From Aureisphaera sp963669405 (GTDB lineage: Bacteria > Bacteroidota > Bacteroidia > Flavobacteriales > Flavobacteriaceae), in assembly GCA_963669405.2 (NCBI GenBank), contig CAXXHF010000002.1, positions 2,852,001-2,916,000 of the forward strand: DNA of 64,000 bases, written 5' to 3'. Each line of letters opens with the position of its first letter. The stretch's first letter is position 1. The translations under genes were made by a program, and so were the position numbers. Below are positions 43,130 to 52,974 of this stretch, piece by piece. A model generated the notes under the pieces. The model made no database searches and had not been told where the DNA came from. It worked only from the letters and a program-made list of their open reading frames with translations.

Positions 43130-45328
43130 ATGAGAAAATACATCTCTATTTTAGTTTTATTCGTAACGTGTTTTGTTCAGGGACAACATTTGGCTAACTT
43201 CTATTTGGAACCTACAGCTGATGATAATGTTATCATTGTACATACCGAGTTTAGATATTTTCATGGCGCAGGACTCAATGAATACGGTGTGACCATTACC
43301 GATAACGTGATAGATTTCACACTTTGTTATACGCTAGGTTCAACTACCTCAGAAACCTATGATATTCAAGAGTTTGAAGTAACACTTCCCAGCGGCTATT
43401 CCAATTTCACCTTCAATATGTTATTTTCTACGATGACAACTGGCTCTCCTTGTAATTATGATGATCCCTTTTTTAGTGACTCAATAGACTTTCCATTTCC
43501 CTATAATCCAACAGCGACAACAGCTGTCCCCGATGAAAATTTTGAAGGCTTTCTGGAAGCCAAAGGGTTTGGAGATGGTATCTCTAACAACGGATTGGTA
43601 TTTACACATAGAATAGAGCATGTTACTTGGTTACAGATGGATCTGGATGATGTTGTGGATTATGGTCTGGGAGCTATTGCAAACCTTAGTGGGATTGAGA
43701 CCATGACAAGACTCAGAACCCTATGGGCAAGAGATCATGTTTTTACTTTTTTTAATCCTTCCCAATATCCAGAGTTGCGCCAATTATGGATAGGTAGTGA
43801 GTTTTTAACTGGGATGGATTTAAGCAATAATCCAATACTGGAATCTTTAGAAGTGTATAGTGATCAACCTATTACTATTACACCTATAAATAGTCCTTTG
43901 TTATCTCAAGTTGAAATTGAAGGAAACGGAATTGAAACGATTAACCTTACCCAAAACCCCAATGTCTTGTATCTTAATGTTATAAATACAAACATAAGTG
44001 AGTTGAACCTAAGTGGAAATACATTAATTGAGAATCTTAGGGTTGATAATAACAATACATTACTTTCATTAGATCTTTCTCAGAATGAAAATTTGGTACT
44101 GTTTTTTTGCAAAGATAATGAGGTATTAAACTCACTAGTGTTGGGGAGTTCTTTAGACTTAAATGGACTTGATTGCTCTAACAATGCCCTAACTCATTTG
44201 GATGTCTCTCAGTGTACTAATTTGGAAACTCTAGTAGCAAACAATAATGAATTAGAAACATTAGATCTGTCCAATAATGATAATTTATCGCTTGCATTGC
44301 TTGGTAATAACAACTTGTATTCATTGGATTTACGTACGGGAAATAGTGGCATAACCACTACGACAATGATAGCTACTAACAATGGGAATCCATTTTGTGT
44401 AGATGTTGATAATTCGTTGGAGGCGCCATACCAATCTTGGAGCTTTGATTCTTGGGTCGTTTTTGATGAAGATTGCGGGATCGATTCCCCAATCCCTATT
44501 ACAGATCTTAATTTTTTGGAGGCTTTAGCAAATTCCAATGTAGTAGATAACAACAATGATGGTATTGGAGATGTGGTTGCAGACACCAACAATGATGGTC
44601 TTATACAGGAAAGTGAAGCAGAAGTTGTTTCTGGGTTGGTTGTTTCTGGGTTTGGAATTCAATCCCTGCAAGGCATTGAGTATTTCCCCAATCTAGAAGC
44701 ATTGATTGCAGATAACAATGACATTGAATTGGTGAATCTTATGTATAATGAAGGAATCACATGGTTGTCATTAAATAATAATATTTTGAATTCCATAGAT
44801 GTTTCCACATTGCTTGGCTTGGAACAACTTTGGCTTGATGGAAATATGATTACAGATATAGATGTAATTCAAAATGATCAACTCCAATCATTTCGTTGTG
44901 CACAGAACAACTTGATCAACCTTTTAATGAATAATGGTAACAATACGAACATTCAGCAGTTCAATACTTCCCAAAACCCAAATCTAAGCTGTATACAAGT
45001 GGACGATGTTGCGTTTTCGGAAGGAAACCCTAACTGGATAAAAGACGATACTTCTTCTTATAGTGAAAACTGTTTGTTGGGTGTTTTTGAAGGTGAATTG
45101 AATGTGCCAGTAACCCTTTTCCCAAACCCTACCACTGGGAAAGTGTATTTGGAAAGTCAAATTCCTGTTGAGGTTGTTGAGGTTTATACCATTTTAGGAA
45201 AACGAGTGATGCTTCTAGAAGAAGGAGCTTTAGAATTTGATTTGTCTACCCTTCAAGCTGGGGTTTATTTTATCAAGGTTCTAGACTTCACTCAAAAATC
45301 TGTAATAAAGAAAGTAGTGAAGCAGTAA
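43130..45328 (+). CDS. T9SS-secreted leucine-rich-repeat surface protein
   Basis: A 732-residue secreted protein. After a signal peptide (cleavage near VQGQ) it carries two blocks of irregular leucine-rich repeats of the LxxLDLSxNxxL type (for example NLETLVANNNELETLDLSNN), separated by a stretch with two EF-hand-like loops (DNNNDGIGD and DTNNDGLIQ). The last 70 residues are a type IX sorting domain: FPNPTTGKVYLES, LGKRVM, LQAGVYFIKV and a basic KKVVKQ end. It is probably an adhesin or binding protein on the surface. ATG 43130 chosen; an upstream TTG-type start would add six residues. Confidence 0.8.
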   Translation: MRKYISILVLFVTCFVQGQHLANFYLEPTADDNVIIVHTEFRYFHGAGLNEYGVTITDNVIDFTLCYTLGSTTSETYDIQEFEVTLPSGYSNFTFNMLFSTMTTGSPCNYDDPFFSDSIDFPFPYNPTATTAVPDENFEGFLEAKGFGDGISNNGLVFTHRIEHVTWLQMDLDDVVDYGLGAIANLSGIETMTRLRTLWARDHVFTFFNPSQYPELRQLWIGSEFLTGMDLSNNPILESLEVYSDQPITITPINSPLLSQVEIEGNGIETINLTQNPNVLYLNVINTNISELNLSGNTLIENLRVDNNNTLLSLDLSQNENLVLFFCKDNEVLNSLVLGSSLDLNGLDCSNNALTHLDVSQCTNLETLVANNNELETLDLSNNDNLSLALLGNNNLYSLDLRTGNSGITTTTMIATNNGNPFCVDVDNSLEAPYQSWSFDSWVVFDEDCGIDSPIPITDLNFLEALANSNVVDNNNDGIGDVVADTNNDGLIQESEAEVVSGLVVSGFGIQSLQGIEYFPNLEALIADNNDIELVNLMYNEGITWLSLNNNILNSIDVSTLLGLEQLWLDGNMITDIDVIQNDQLQSFRCAQNNLINLLMNNGNNTNIQQFNTSQNPNLSCIQVDDVAFSEGNPNWIKDDTSSYSENCLLGVFEGELNVPVTLFPNPTTGKVYLESQIPVEVVEVYTILGKRVMLLEEGALEFDLSTLQAGVYFIKVLDFTQKSVIKKVVKQ

Positions 45329-45372
45329 TGGAATGTAGTATGTACCATGATCGTATTTTGTAATTTTGAGAC

Positions 45373-45864
45373 ATGGACGAAATTCTACGACAACTTCCAC
45401 AGCTTGCCAAAGAAACTCACAACGAGAATAAAAAGTTCTTTACAAAACTAAAGAAACGCCCTCCCAAGCATCTGGATTCCCTTATGCAAGAATTACACGA
45501 AGAAGAATTTCAACGTACCGATTGTTTGAAATGTGCCAATTGCTGTAAAACAACCGGTCCTTTGTTTACCGATAAAGATGTAAAACGCATTGCGAAACAC
45601 TTCCGAGTGAAGGAACAAAAATTTATAAAAACGTACCTTCGTGTTGATGAAGAAGGAGATTATGTACTTCAACAAGTTCCGTGCACCTTTTTGGGAACCG
45701 ATAACTATTGTAGTATTTATGATGTTCGCCCTAAAGCATGTAAAGAGTTTCCACATACTGATAGAAAGAAATTTCAACAAATTTCTAACCTTACCCTAAA
45801 AAATGTAGCTATTTGTCCAGCAGCTTTCAATATTGTAGAGGCAATGAAAAGAAGATTGGATTAG
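45373..45864 (+). CDS. YkgJ-like CxxCxxCC cysteine-cluster protein
   Basis: A 163-residue cytosolic protein with the zinc- or iron-chelating cluster CLKCANCC (around residue 54) and a second half CTFLGTDNYCSIYDVRPKAC, typical of the YkgJ family (formerly UPF0153). The biochemical role is unknown; the family is conserved in the Flavobacteriia core. The start ATG follows the previous gene by 44 nt with no clear promoter. Confidence 0.8.
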   Translation: MDEILRQLPQLAKETHNENKKFFTKLKKRPPKHLDSLMQELHEEEFQRTDCLKCANCCKTTGPLFTDKDVKRIAKHFRVKEQKFIKTYLRVDEEGDYVLQQVPCTFLGTDNYCSIYDVRPKACKEFPHTDRKKFQQISNLTLKNVAICPAAFNIVEAMKRRLD

Positions 45865-46105
45865 ATCATCTATAACAAATTTCTATGATTTCGTTTAAGG
45901 ATCAATCAATGTTCCATCAACTTTAGAATTTTGTGGTATCTGCTTCTGCTATAGGTTTTTAAGCTCTCAAAAACGATAATTTCAAAAATACGACTATTGG
46001 TGTATGTAAACGGTTATTAGTTATACATACCGACTATTACATCTCGCTGTTAATGGGTGAACTTAAGCCGTACGTTTGGCTTCATAATCAATAAACTAAT
46101 CAATT

Positions 46106-46810
46106 ATGAAAGTTCACATTACCCCTATAAATAAGTATCTTTTTTTTGCCCTTTTTCTTTTTTTTACATTTTCCATACTTGCCCAAGTTGGAATTGGAAC
46201 CACATCACCTACCAAAGATTTGGATGTGAATGGTGAAGTAAGAATTAGAAATTTACCTACTATAACAGATCCCACATTTCTTGCGTCAGATGTCAATGGA
46301 AATGTGGGTGCTGTTTCTATTTATACACTGTACGATATAAATTTAGATATTGCCAGCAGCAATGTTGATACATCAATTAGTGGGCTTTCAACCATCAACA
46401 ATTTAAATCTAGGGTTGAGTATTTCAACAACAATACCTGCAAATAAAGAGGCCATTATTATTGTTAATTACTCAGTTCCTATGGGAGTTAGTTCCTTTAC
46501 TACTTCAGGCGGATATTATGGTATTCGGTTTATTAGAAATGGAGTTGAAGAGCAAGCAGGATCTAGAAAAAATACCATATTCAGTGAAACTTCTTCTTTT
46601 CCCTCTGCAAGAATGGTAACGATATCCAATATTTATGTAGATACTATCACTGCTAGCACAGTGCCACAAGTAATTAATTACGAATTAAATGGATATATTG
46701 AGCAGCTATCAACTGGCACTCATACCTATCGGTTCAATATGTGGTCTAACACAGGTAATAATTTTAATTGGGGATTCGGAACCCTTAGCGCAACCGTTTA
46801 TGTGAGATAA
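46106..46810 (+). CDS. Exported GIGT-type surface protein
   Basis: A 234-residue protein with a strong signal peptide (to about residue 27, ILAQ), then VGIGTTSPTKDLDVNGEVRI, the same motif class as the protein at 33072, and a beta-rich C-terminal domain of about 160 residues ending FGTLSATVYVR. Probably trimeric and surface- or medium-exposed. No enzyme motif. The 240 nt upstream (45865-46105) hold no gene I can support. Confidence 0.65.
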   Translation: MKVHITPINKYLFFALFLFFTFSILAQVGIGTTSPTKDLDVNGEVRIRNLPTITDPTFLASDVNGNVGAVSIYTLYDINLDIASSNVDTSISGLSTINNLNLGLSISTTIPANKEAIIIVNYSVPMGVSSFTTSGGYYGIRFIRNGVEEQAGSRKNTIFSETSSFPSARMVTISNIYVDTITASTVPQVINYELNGYIEQLSTGTHTYRFNMWSNTGNNFNWGFGTLSATVYVR

Positions 46811-46892
46811 GAGAGTAGATAAACAAATCACTCTAAACCTATTTATTGCTTGGGTCTAGCAAATTATACCAGAAAGGTTCATTTGTTCAAAC

Positions 46893-48218
46893 TTAAGGAT
46901 ACAATAAATAGGTTTGTCGCATTTTGTTGTAGGCTTCTAAATCTTTTATCCAAGTCTTACGAATTTCCCGAAAAGTATATCCTTGTTCAATTTGTTTTTG
47001 AAGTTTTTCGGTACCCGCATGGGCGGTAAAGTTTTTAGTATTGAAGAAATTTTCCTTGTCTGCATGGTTTCTATAAGCATCTATAATCCAAGTAAGGTCA
47101 ATACGGTTCATTCGTGGTGTTTCGCGTAAGTCCAAACCATTACATTCAGTATCCTTATGTTTTGGGTATTTAGAGCCAAAATTAGGTTGGGGTGTATAAG
47201 AATAGGAATATTTTTCTTTAGGGAGAAAAGGTGAACCGATTAATTGAAACTGCATTTCTGTACCCCGTCCCGCATTGAGGTTGGTTCCTTCAAGCAATCC
47301 CAAACTAGGATAGAGATTGATAGCCGTATCATTAGGTAAATTAGGTGAAGGACGAACGGGAACCGAATAAAAAGTGTCATGGGTATAATTTTCCATGGGG
47401 ATAACCGTAAGATCACATTTCAATCCGTCGGCAAGCCAACCTTCTCCATTAATCATCTGGGCATATTCCCCAATGGTCATTCCATGGACCAAGGGAACAG
47501 GGTGAAGCCCTAAAAAGCTGGTGTGCTTCTTTTCCATCATGGGACCGTCTATATAATGTCCGTTGGGATTGGGGCGATCCAAAACAATAAAAGGAATGCC
47601 GGCCTCGGCACAGGCTTCCATCACATAATGCATGGTAGATATATAGGTGTAAAACCGAACCCCTACATCCTGTATATCGAACACGACTACATCCAGTCCT
47701 TTCATTTGTATGGGAGGAGGCTTTTTGTATTTTCCATGAAGGGAAATGATGGGGATACCGGTTTTTTTGTCAATACCATCCTGTACATGCTCTCCCGCAT
47801 CTGCTTTGCCTCTAAAACCGTGTTCTGGGGCAAATACTTTTACGATATCAAATTCTTTAAAACCATTGAGAAAATCGACCAAATGATACTCTTTAACAAG
47901 AACCCCTTCTGTGGGATCGAGTGCCATTTCAATGCCTTGAAGTGTATCTTGGACTATGGAAGTTTGGTTGGCAACTATTCCAATTTTTTTCCCAAGCAAA
48001 TGGTTGAAATATTTTCCATAAAGGTTTGCACCAGTTTTAATCCCAAAATCATTGAGGCTATCAATTTCATTCCAGCCATCATTTTCTGTTTCAGATTGTT
48101 CATCTGGTTGTTTGTGAACTATATCCTGATTCCCTTTGGGACTCCCACAGGAAAAACAAATGAACAACATTAGAGGTAGAACAATTAATAGTGTATTTTT
48201 GAAAAAAGATAATCGCAT
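46893..48218 (-). CDS. namZ: NamZ-like exo-beta-N-acetylmuramidase (DUF1343) lipoprotein
   Basis: A 441-residue lipoprotein (lipobox CFSC, Cys24) of the DUF1343 family, which includes NamZ, shown to remove MurNAc from the non-reducing ends of peptidoglycan fragments. Signatures: KKIGIVANQTSIV, VFAPEHGFRG, VVFDIQDVGVRFYTY, VLDRPNPNG and the C-terminal EGTNLNAGRGT. It feeds murein recycling in bacteria that, like many Bacteroidota, need or salvage MurNAc. The start lies 9 bp from the divergent GTG at 48228. Confidence 0.85.
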   Translation of the reverse strand: MRLSFFKNTLLIVLPLMLFICFSCGSPKGNQDIVHKQPDEQSETENDGWNEIDSLNDFGIKTGANLYGKYFNHLLGKKIGIVANQTSIVQDTLQGIEMALDPTEGVLVKEYHLVDFLNGFKEFDIVKVFAPEHGFRGKADAGEHVQDGIDKKTGIPIISLHGKYKKPPPIQMKGLDVVVFDIQDVGVRFYTYISTMHYVMEACAEAGIPFIVLDRPNPNGHYIDGPMMEKKHTSFLGLHPVPLVHGMTIGEYAQMINGEGWLADGLKCDLTVIPMENYTHDTFYSVPVRPSPNLPNDTAINLYPSLGLLEGTNLNAGRGTEMQFQLIGSPFLPKEKYSYSYTPQPNFGSKYPKHKDTECNGLDLRETPRMNRIDLTWIIDAYRNHADKENFFNTKNFTAHAGTEKLQKQIEQGYTFREIRKTWIKDLEAYNKMRQTYLLYP

Positions 48219-48227
48219 AGTTACTCA

Positions 48228-49462
48228 GTGAATTTCGAATATTTTGTAGCCCGTCGCATTGTTGCTTCCAAGGATTATAAAAGTAGTATTTCGGCTCCAA
48301 TAATAAAAATTGCCATTACTGCTATTGCCTTGGGGTTGGCTATTATGATGGTATCCCTTGCTACGGGAGTTGGGCTTCAAAAAAAGATACGGGAAAAGGT
48401 CTCTGCTTTTAATGGGGATATCCTTATTTCCAACTATGATACAAATTATTCCAACGATTCTCAAGCACCCATTTCCAAAGATCAAACGTTTTATCCTCAT
48501 TTCAACTTAGCAGATGGAGTAAATCATATTCAGGGTATTGCTTTAAAAGGTGGCGTTATTCGTACCGAAAGCGATTTTGAAGGGGTTGTGGTAAAAGGTG
48601 TTGGTGCCGATTTCAAATGGAGCATTTTAGAGGAGTATTTGAAGGAAGGAAGGCTTCCAAACTTTTCAGGAAACTTAAATGACGAGATTATACTTTCTAA
48701 GTATCATGCGGACCGATTGGGTTTTAAATTGGGAGATAGGGTAAATACTTTTTTTCTTCAAGAAGGAAGGGCTCAAAAGGCAAGGAGTCGAGGATTTACT
48801 ATCGTAGGGCTTTATAGCAGTGGATTTCAACAATTTGACGAACAATTTTTGTTTGCCGATATCCGACACGTTCAGCGTCTCAATAATTGGGAAGAAGATC
48901 AGGTAGGAGCGTTTGAACTTTTTGTTTCGGATTTTAATGATATCCAGAAAATTGGGAATCAGGTATACGAGGAGATTCCAAGTACATTAGACGCCCAAAC
49001 CGTTAGAGATAAATACTATACCATTTTTGAATGGTTGGATCTTTTCGACTTTAATATCATTCTTATTATTGGAATCATGATTTTAGTCGCGGGTATTAAT
49101 ATGATCACTGCTTTGTTGGTGCTTATTCTGGAACGAACACAAATGATAGGTATTTTAAAGGCCATTGGAGGAAGCGATTGGAGTGTGCGTAAGGTGTTTT
49201 TGTACAATGCGGGATATATTATCTGTATTGGTCTGTTTTGGGGTAATCTTATAGGTATTGGAATGTTATTGCTTCAGAAATACGGAAAAATTATTTCCTT
49301 AGATCCAGAAACCTATTATGTGAGCCAAGCACCTATCATTTTGATATAAGCCATATTTTGTTGTTAAATGTGGGTACACTCCTGTTATGCTTGGTCATGT
49401 TGCTTATCCCTTCTCATTTTGTAACAAAGATTTCTCCTGTGAGGGCCATTCGGTTTGAATAA
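48228..49462 (+). pseudogene. Frameshifted LolC/LolE-type ABC transporter permease
   Basis: A MacB/LolE-type permease: the N-terminal EYFVARRIVASKDYK, the first helix AITAIALGLAIMMV, a periplasmic domain, and FtsX-like helices near 270-345. The frame from GTG 48228 stops at 49347-49349 after APIILI. The missing last part of the family (NVGTLLLCLVMLLIPSHF, then KISPVRAIRFE) is encoded in the -1 frame and ends at TAA 49460-49462. A single base appears lost near 49343 (TTGAT for TTGGAT). Either a real mutation disabling the last helix or a sequencing error; the coding text on both sides is otherwise undamaged. Confidence 0.75.
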
Positions 49463-49501
49463 ATAAGAAGATTGAACACTTCAGAAATGATTTGGGTTTT
49501 G

Positions 49502-49509
49502 TACTTTTG
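49502..49509 (+). promoter_or_regulatory. -7 promoter box of the cysteine synthase gene
   Basis: TACTTTTG matches TAnnTTTG exactly and lies 20 nt before the ATG at 49530, giving a leader of only about 15 nt. Confidence 0.6.
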
Positions 49510-49529
49510 CCGCGCATAATAAATCACGC

Positions 49530-50510
49530 ATGGAATACGCTAAAAATATCCTAGAAACTATTGGGAATACTCCTTTGGTAAAGATCAACGCCTTGGCCGA
49601 GGAATTACCTTGTTTGTTGTTGGCCAAATATGAAACCTTTAATCCGGGCAATTCTGTGAAAGATAGAATGGCCCTAAAAATGATTGAAGATGCCGAAGCA
49701 GATGGAAGATTACAACCAGGAGGAACCATCGTTGAAGGAACCAGTGGAAACACAGGGATGGGATTGGCTTTAGCTGCAATTGTAAAAGGATACAAAATGA
49801 TCTGTGTCACTACAGATAAGCAGAGTAAGGAAAAAGTGGATATTCTTAAAGCGGTTGGTAGTGAAGTAGTGGTGTGTCCAACAGATGTAGAACCTGAAGA
49901 TCCAAGATCCTATTATTCTACAGCAGCGCGACTGGCAAAAGAAACTCCCAATAGCTGGTATGTAAACCAATATGACAATCCAAGTAATGCACAAGCACAT
50001 TATGAAAGCACGGGGCCTGAAATTTGGAAACAAACAGCAGGTAAAGTAACCCATTTTATTGTTGGAGTAGGAACAGGAGGAACCATTAGTGGAGTAGGTA
50101 AGTACTTGAAAGAACAAAACCCCAATGTTAAGGTATGGGGAATTGATACCTACGGAAGTGTATTTAAGAAATACCATGAAACAGGTATTTTTGATGAAAA
50201 AGAAATCTATCCCTATGTTACAGAAGGGATTGGCGAAGATATTCTTCCTAAAAATGTGAACTTCGATATCATTGATGGATTCACCAAAGTAACCGATAAA
50301 GATGCTGCGGTGTATACCCAACAACTAGCCAAGAAAGAAGGTATGTTTTTGGGTAATTCTGCTGGAGCAGCCATGAAAGGAGTGCTACAGTTAAAAGAAC
50401 AATTTACCAAAGATGATGTTGTAGTAGTGCTATTCCATGATCATGGAAGTCGTTATGTGGGTAAGATGTTCAATGACGATTGGATGCGGAAAATGGGCTA
50501 CATTGACTAA
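49530..50510 (+). CDS. PLP-dependent cysteine synthase family protein
   Basis: A 326-residue fold-type II PLP enzyme of the cysteine synthase/cystathionine beta-synthase family. It shows ETIGNTPLVKIN, the PLP lysine K44 in NSVKDRMA, the substrate loop TSGNTG and the phosphate loop GTGGTISG. The sequence VVLFHDHGSRYVGKMFNDDWM at the end is like that of CBS-type enzymes. CysK, CysM or a CBS without regulatory domains all fit; I cannot separate them. Shares CTAA at its stop with the convergent peroxiredoxin gene. Confidence 0.85.
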   Translation: MEYAKNILETIGNTPLVKINALAEELPCLLLAKYETFNPGNSVKDRMALKMIEDAEADGRLQPGGTIVEGTSGNTGMGLALAAIVKGYKMICVTTDKQSKEKVDILKAVGSEVVVCPTDVEPEDPRSYYSTAARLAKETPNSWYVNQYDNPSNAQAHYESTGPEIWKQTAGKVTHFIVGVGTGGTISGVGKYLKEQNPNVKVWGIDTYGSVFKKYHETGIFDEKEIYPYVTEGIGEDILPKNVNFDIIDGFTKVTDKDAAVYTQQLAKKEGMFLGNSAGAAMKGVLQLKEQFTKDDVVVVLFHDHGSRYVGKMFNDDWMRKMGYID

Positions 50511-51361
50511 GCAAGCGTTCGCAATACTTCCAAAAATGTTTCGGGTTCTGGGCGAACTCTATAATTATCAGTAAGATCTGCAAATACTATTGTTCCGCTT
50601 TTATCAGTGATAATTACCGTGGGTAATACTGTATCGCTTTCATAACCCAATATTTGAAACCCAGCAGGAATTCCATTTTCACTAAAGATATCCAGTTGTT
50701 TGGCTACTTTGTTGTTTACATCAGTCAGGAACTGAAAATTCAAATTGTATTTTTTCGATAAAGATGCAGAATAACTGTGTGGTTGTGGACTAATCATATA
50801 CACTTGAGCCCCCAATGCTTCTATTTCTTTATACTGCTTTGCAATTTCCTTGATTTGTGCCATACATAAAGGACACCAATTCCCTCTGTAAAAAAGTAGC
50901 ACCGCAGGTTTTCCCAAAAACGATTGGGAACTCACATTCTTTTTATGGATATCTTCCAATTCAATGACCGGTAAGGTTTTGCCTTTTTGTAACGGTTCAA
51001 CATTTCTTTTTCTGAAGTAAGAATACCATTTTAGGTAAGCAACCCATCCTATGACTAGAGATATTGGGGAAATAAGTTGAGCAATTTTGAAATCATTTGG
51101 CGAGGCAAATGTTGCAACCAAACTAATGACCAATCCCAAGCCAATGAATAAAGTATATAAGGGAAGTCCCTTTTTGGTACGTGCTCTTTTGAAAATAAAA
51201 AGCCCTGCAAATAAAAGAACTATTGGTAATGCAGTGAGAAAATGTCCTAGTAACGATAGCGTATACCCATGTAAATACATAAAATAGATGCTCCTTATGA
51301 GCACATATAATGAGAGCATAGGGAATATGCTTATGAATAGAGAACGCACAAACGATATCAT
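50507..51361 (-). CDS. Membrane-anchored peroxiredoxin-like protein (AhpC/TSA)
   Basis: A 284-residue protein with four predicted N-terminal helices (to about residue 130) and a thioredoxin-fold domain of the AhpC/TSA type with RGNWCPLCMAQIKE (CxxC, thus like Bcp-related redoxins) and the peroxiredoxin-like LTDVNNKVAKQLDI. Probably a membrane-bound thiol peroxidase or disulfide reductant facing the cytosol or periplasm. ATG 51361 (MISFVRSLF) was chosen over 51397, which lies in the divergent gene's upstream region. Confidence 0.75.
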   Translation of the reverse strand: MISFVRSLFISIFPMLSLYVLIRSIYFMYLHGYTLSLLGHFLTALPIVLLFAGLFIFKRARTKKGLPLYTLFIGLGLVISLVATFASPNDFKIAQLISPISLVIGWVAYLKWYSYFRKRNVEPLQKGKTLPVIELEDIHKKNVSSQSFLGKPAVLLFYRGNWCPLCMAQIKEIAKQYKEIEALGAQVYMISPQPHSYSASLSKKYNLNFQFLTDVNNKVAKQLDIFSENGIPAGFQILGYESDTVLPTVIITDKSGTIVFADLTDNYRVRPEPETFLEVLRTLA

Positions 51362-51459
51362 ATTTTTTAAGTCGGGTTTCTTTAGAGACAATGACAAAAT
51401 TGCAAATAATTTTTGTAGCTTTAATCTGCATTAACCATTACTCCCTACGATATTTATTT

Positions 51460-52734
51460 ATGAACGAAGACTTTCTTCACTATGTGTGGAAATTTCAGAA
51501 GTACGCTTCGGCAAAATTGACCACTCATTCAGGAGATCCCTTACAGATTCTTTCTGTCGGAACACATAACTTCAATTCCGGGCCGGATTTTCTGATAGCA
51601 AAAATAAAAATAGGGGATCAGCTTTGGGCCGGGAATGTAGAGATTCATCTCCGCTCTTCAGATTGGTATCAACACGGCCATGAGCAAGATTCTAATTATG
51701 ACAACGTAATTTTACATGTGGTATGGGAACATGATACCGAAGTATATCGTAAAAATGGAGATGCAGTTCCTACGTTAGAGTTGAGAAATCGCATATATCC
51801 TAGCCTCTTAAACAACTATAGCCGACTTCTGAAAAGCAAGGATCGTTGGATCCCTTGTGAAAATGATTTTGGATTGGTAGAAGAATTGCTAATGAAAAAC
51901 TGGATGGACCGGCTTTTTTTCGAGCGTTTAGAGGTAAAGGCCAATGTTATTGAAAAAGAGCTTTCAGAAAGTGCCAACCACTGGGAAAAGGTTTTTTTTC
52001 AGATGCTTTGTAAGAGTTTTGGGTTAAAAGTAAATGGCGAATCTTTCATGAGTTTGGCTCAATCCTTAGATTACGAAGTGATCCGTAAGTGTAACGAAGC
52101 CCCTATAACCCTGGAGGCTCTTTTCATGGGACAGGCAAAGATGTTGGAAGGTGAAAAGTACTGTGGCCATCACGAACAACTTCAAGAAATATACACCTAC
52201 TTAAAGGTAAAATACAATTTGGATAATCAAGGAGTTGTCAAACCCAAATTTTTTAGGTTAAGACCTCCCAATTTCCCTACCATCAGACTCTCGCAATTAG
52301 CTTCACTGCTCTCGGTACATCCACATCTTTTTTCAAAACTTATGGAGGCAACCACTATAGAGCAGATGCGTTCTTTCTTTTCGGTATCGGCCACTCCTTT
52401 TTGGGACACCCATTATAATTTTGAAGTCACCTCTTCAACAAGAAAGAAAAGCTTAACCCATCGTTTTGTAGATCTCTTGCTCATAAATACAGTGATTCCA
52501 TTAAAATATTGCTATGCCAGATACCACGGCAAGGATATTTCAGATGAGCTTATTTCTTTGGCTTGTACTATAAAAGCAGAGGAAAACACGATCGTAAAAA
52601 AATATAAATCATTAAGAAAAATAGATGATAATGCTATGCATAGTCAAGCCTTGTTACAACTAAAAAACCACTATTGCGATATGCACAAATGTATGCAGTG
52701 CGAAGTGGGTAATAATTTGCTGAAAAAACAGTAA
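51460..52734 (+). CDS. DUF2851 protein
   Basis: A 424-residue cytosolic protein of the DUF2851 family, widespread in Bacteroidota and of unknown function. Signature parts: NEDFLHYVWKFQKY at the start, TGGTHNFNSGPDF-like SVGTHNFNSGPDFLIAKIK, AGNVEIHLRSSDWYQHGH and NYDNVILHVVWEHD. ATG 51460 gives the family N-terminus; ATG 51391 would add 23 unrelated residues. Its His and Asp pattern has been suggestive of a nuclease-like fold, but that is not proven. Confidence 0.8.
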   Translation: MNEDFLHYVWKFQKYASAKLTTHSGDPLQILSVGTHNFNSGPDFLIAKIKIGDQLWAGNVEIHLRSSDWYQHGHEQDSNYDNVILHVVWEHDTEVYRKNGDAVPTLELRNRIYPSLLNNYSRLLKSKDRWIPCENDFGLVEELLMKNWMDRLFFERLEVKANVIEKELSESANHWEKVFFQMLCKSFGLKVNGESFMSLAQSLDYEVIRKCNEAPITLEALFMGQAKMLEGEKYCGHHEQLQEIYTYLKVKYNLDNQGVVKPKFFRLRPPNFPTIRLSQLASLLSVHPHLFSKLMEATTIEQMRSFFSVSATPFWDTHYNFEVTSSTRKKSLTHRFVDLLLINTVIPLKYCYARYHGKDISDELISLACTIKAEENTIVKKYKSLRKIDDNAMHSQALLQLKNHYCDMHKCMQCEVGNNLLKKQ

Positions 52735-52743
52735 TTTGCAATC

Positions 52744-52974
52744 ATGCTTCAGTTAGTATACAACATAAGGCATTTTTTTGAAAAGCACGGCTACTATGTC
52801 TGCTCCCGTTTGGCTGACCGATTGGGAATGCGTGCTAAAAGTGTACGTCTTTTTTTTATTTATGTCTCCTTTGCTACTATGGGAGCAGGGTTTGCAATTT
52901 ACCTAACCTTGGCATTTTGGCTGAAACTTAAAGATTTGGTATACACAAAGCGAACATCAGTTTTCGATTTATGA
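52744..52974 (+). CDS. PspC domain membrane protein
   Basis: A 76-residue protein with a PspC domain: YVCSRLADRLGMRAKSVRLFFIYVSF followed by one hydrophobic helix to about residue 63. PspC domains act in phage-shock-type envelope stress sensing. It overlaps the potassium channel gene by ATGA and follows DUF2851 by 9 nt, so the three form a unit. Partner or regulator of the channel is a guess. Confidence 0.8.
   Translation: MLQLVYNIRHFFEKHGYYVCSRLADRLGMRAKSVRLFFIYVSFATMGAGFAIYLTLAFWLKLKDLVYTKRTSVFDL

Noticed and set aside
49770..50324. 184-codon frame antisense to the cysteine synthase gene
   Set aside because: Cys- and Phe-rich translation without any family motif, entirely inside a conserved gene on the other strand.
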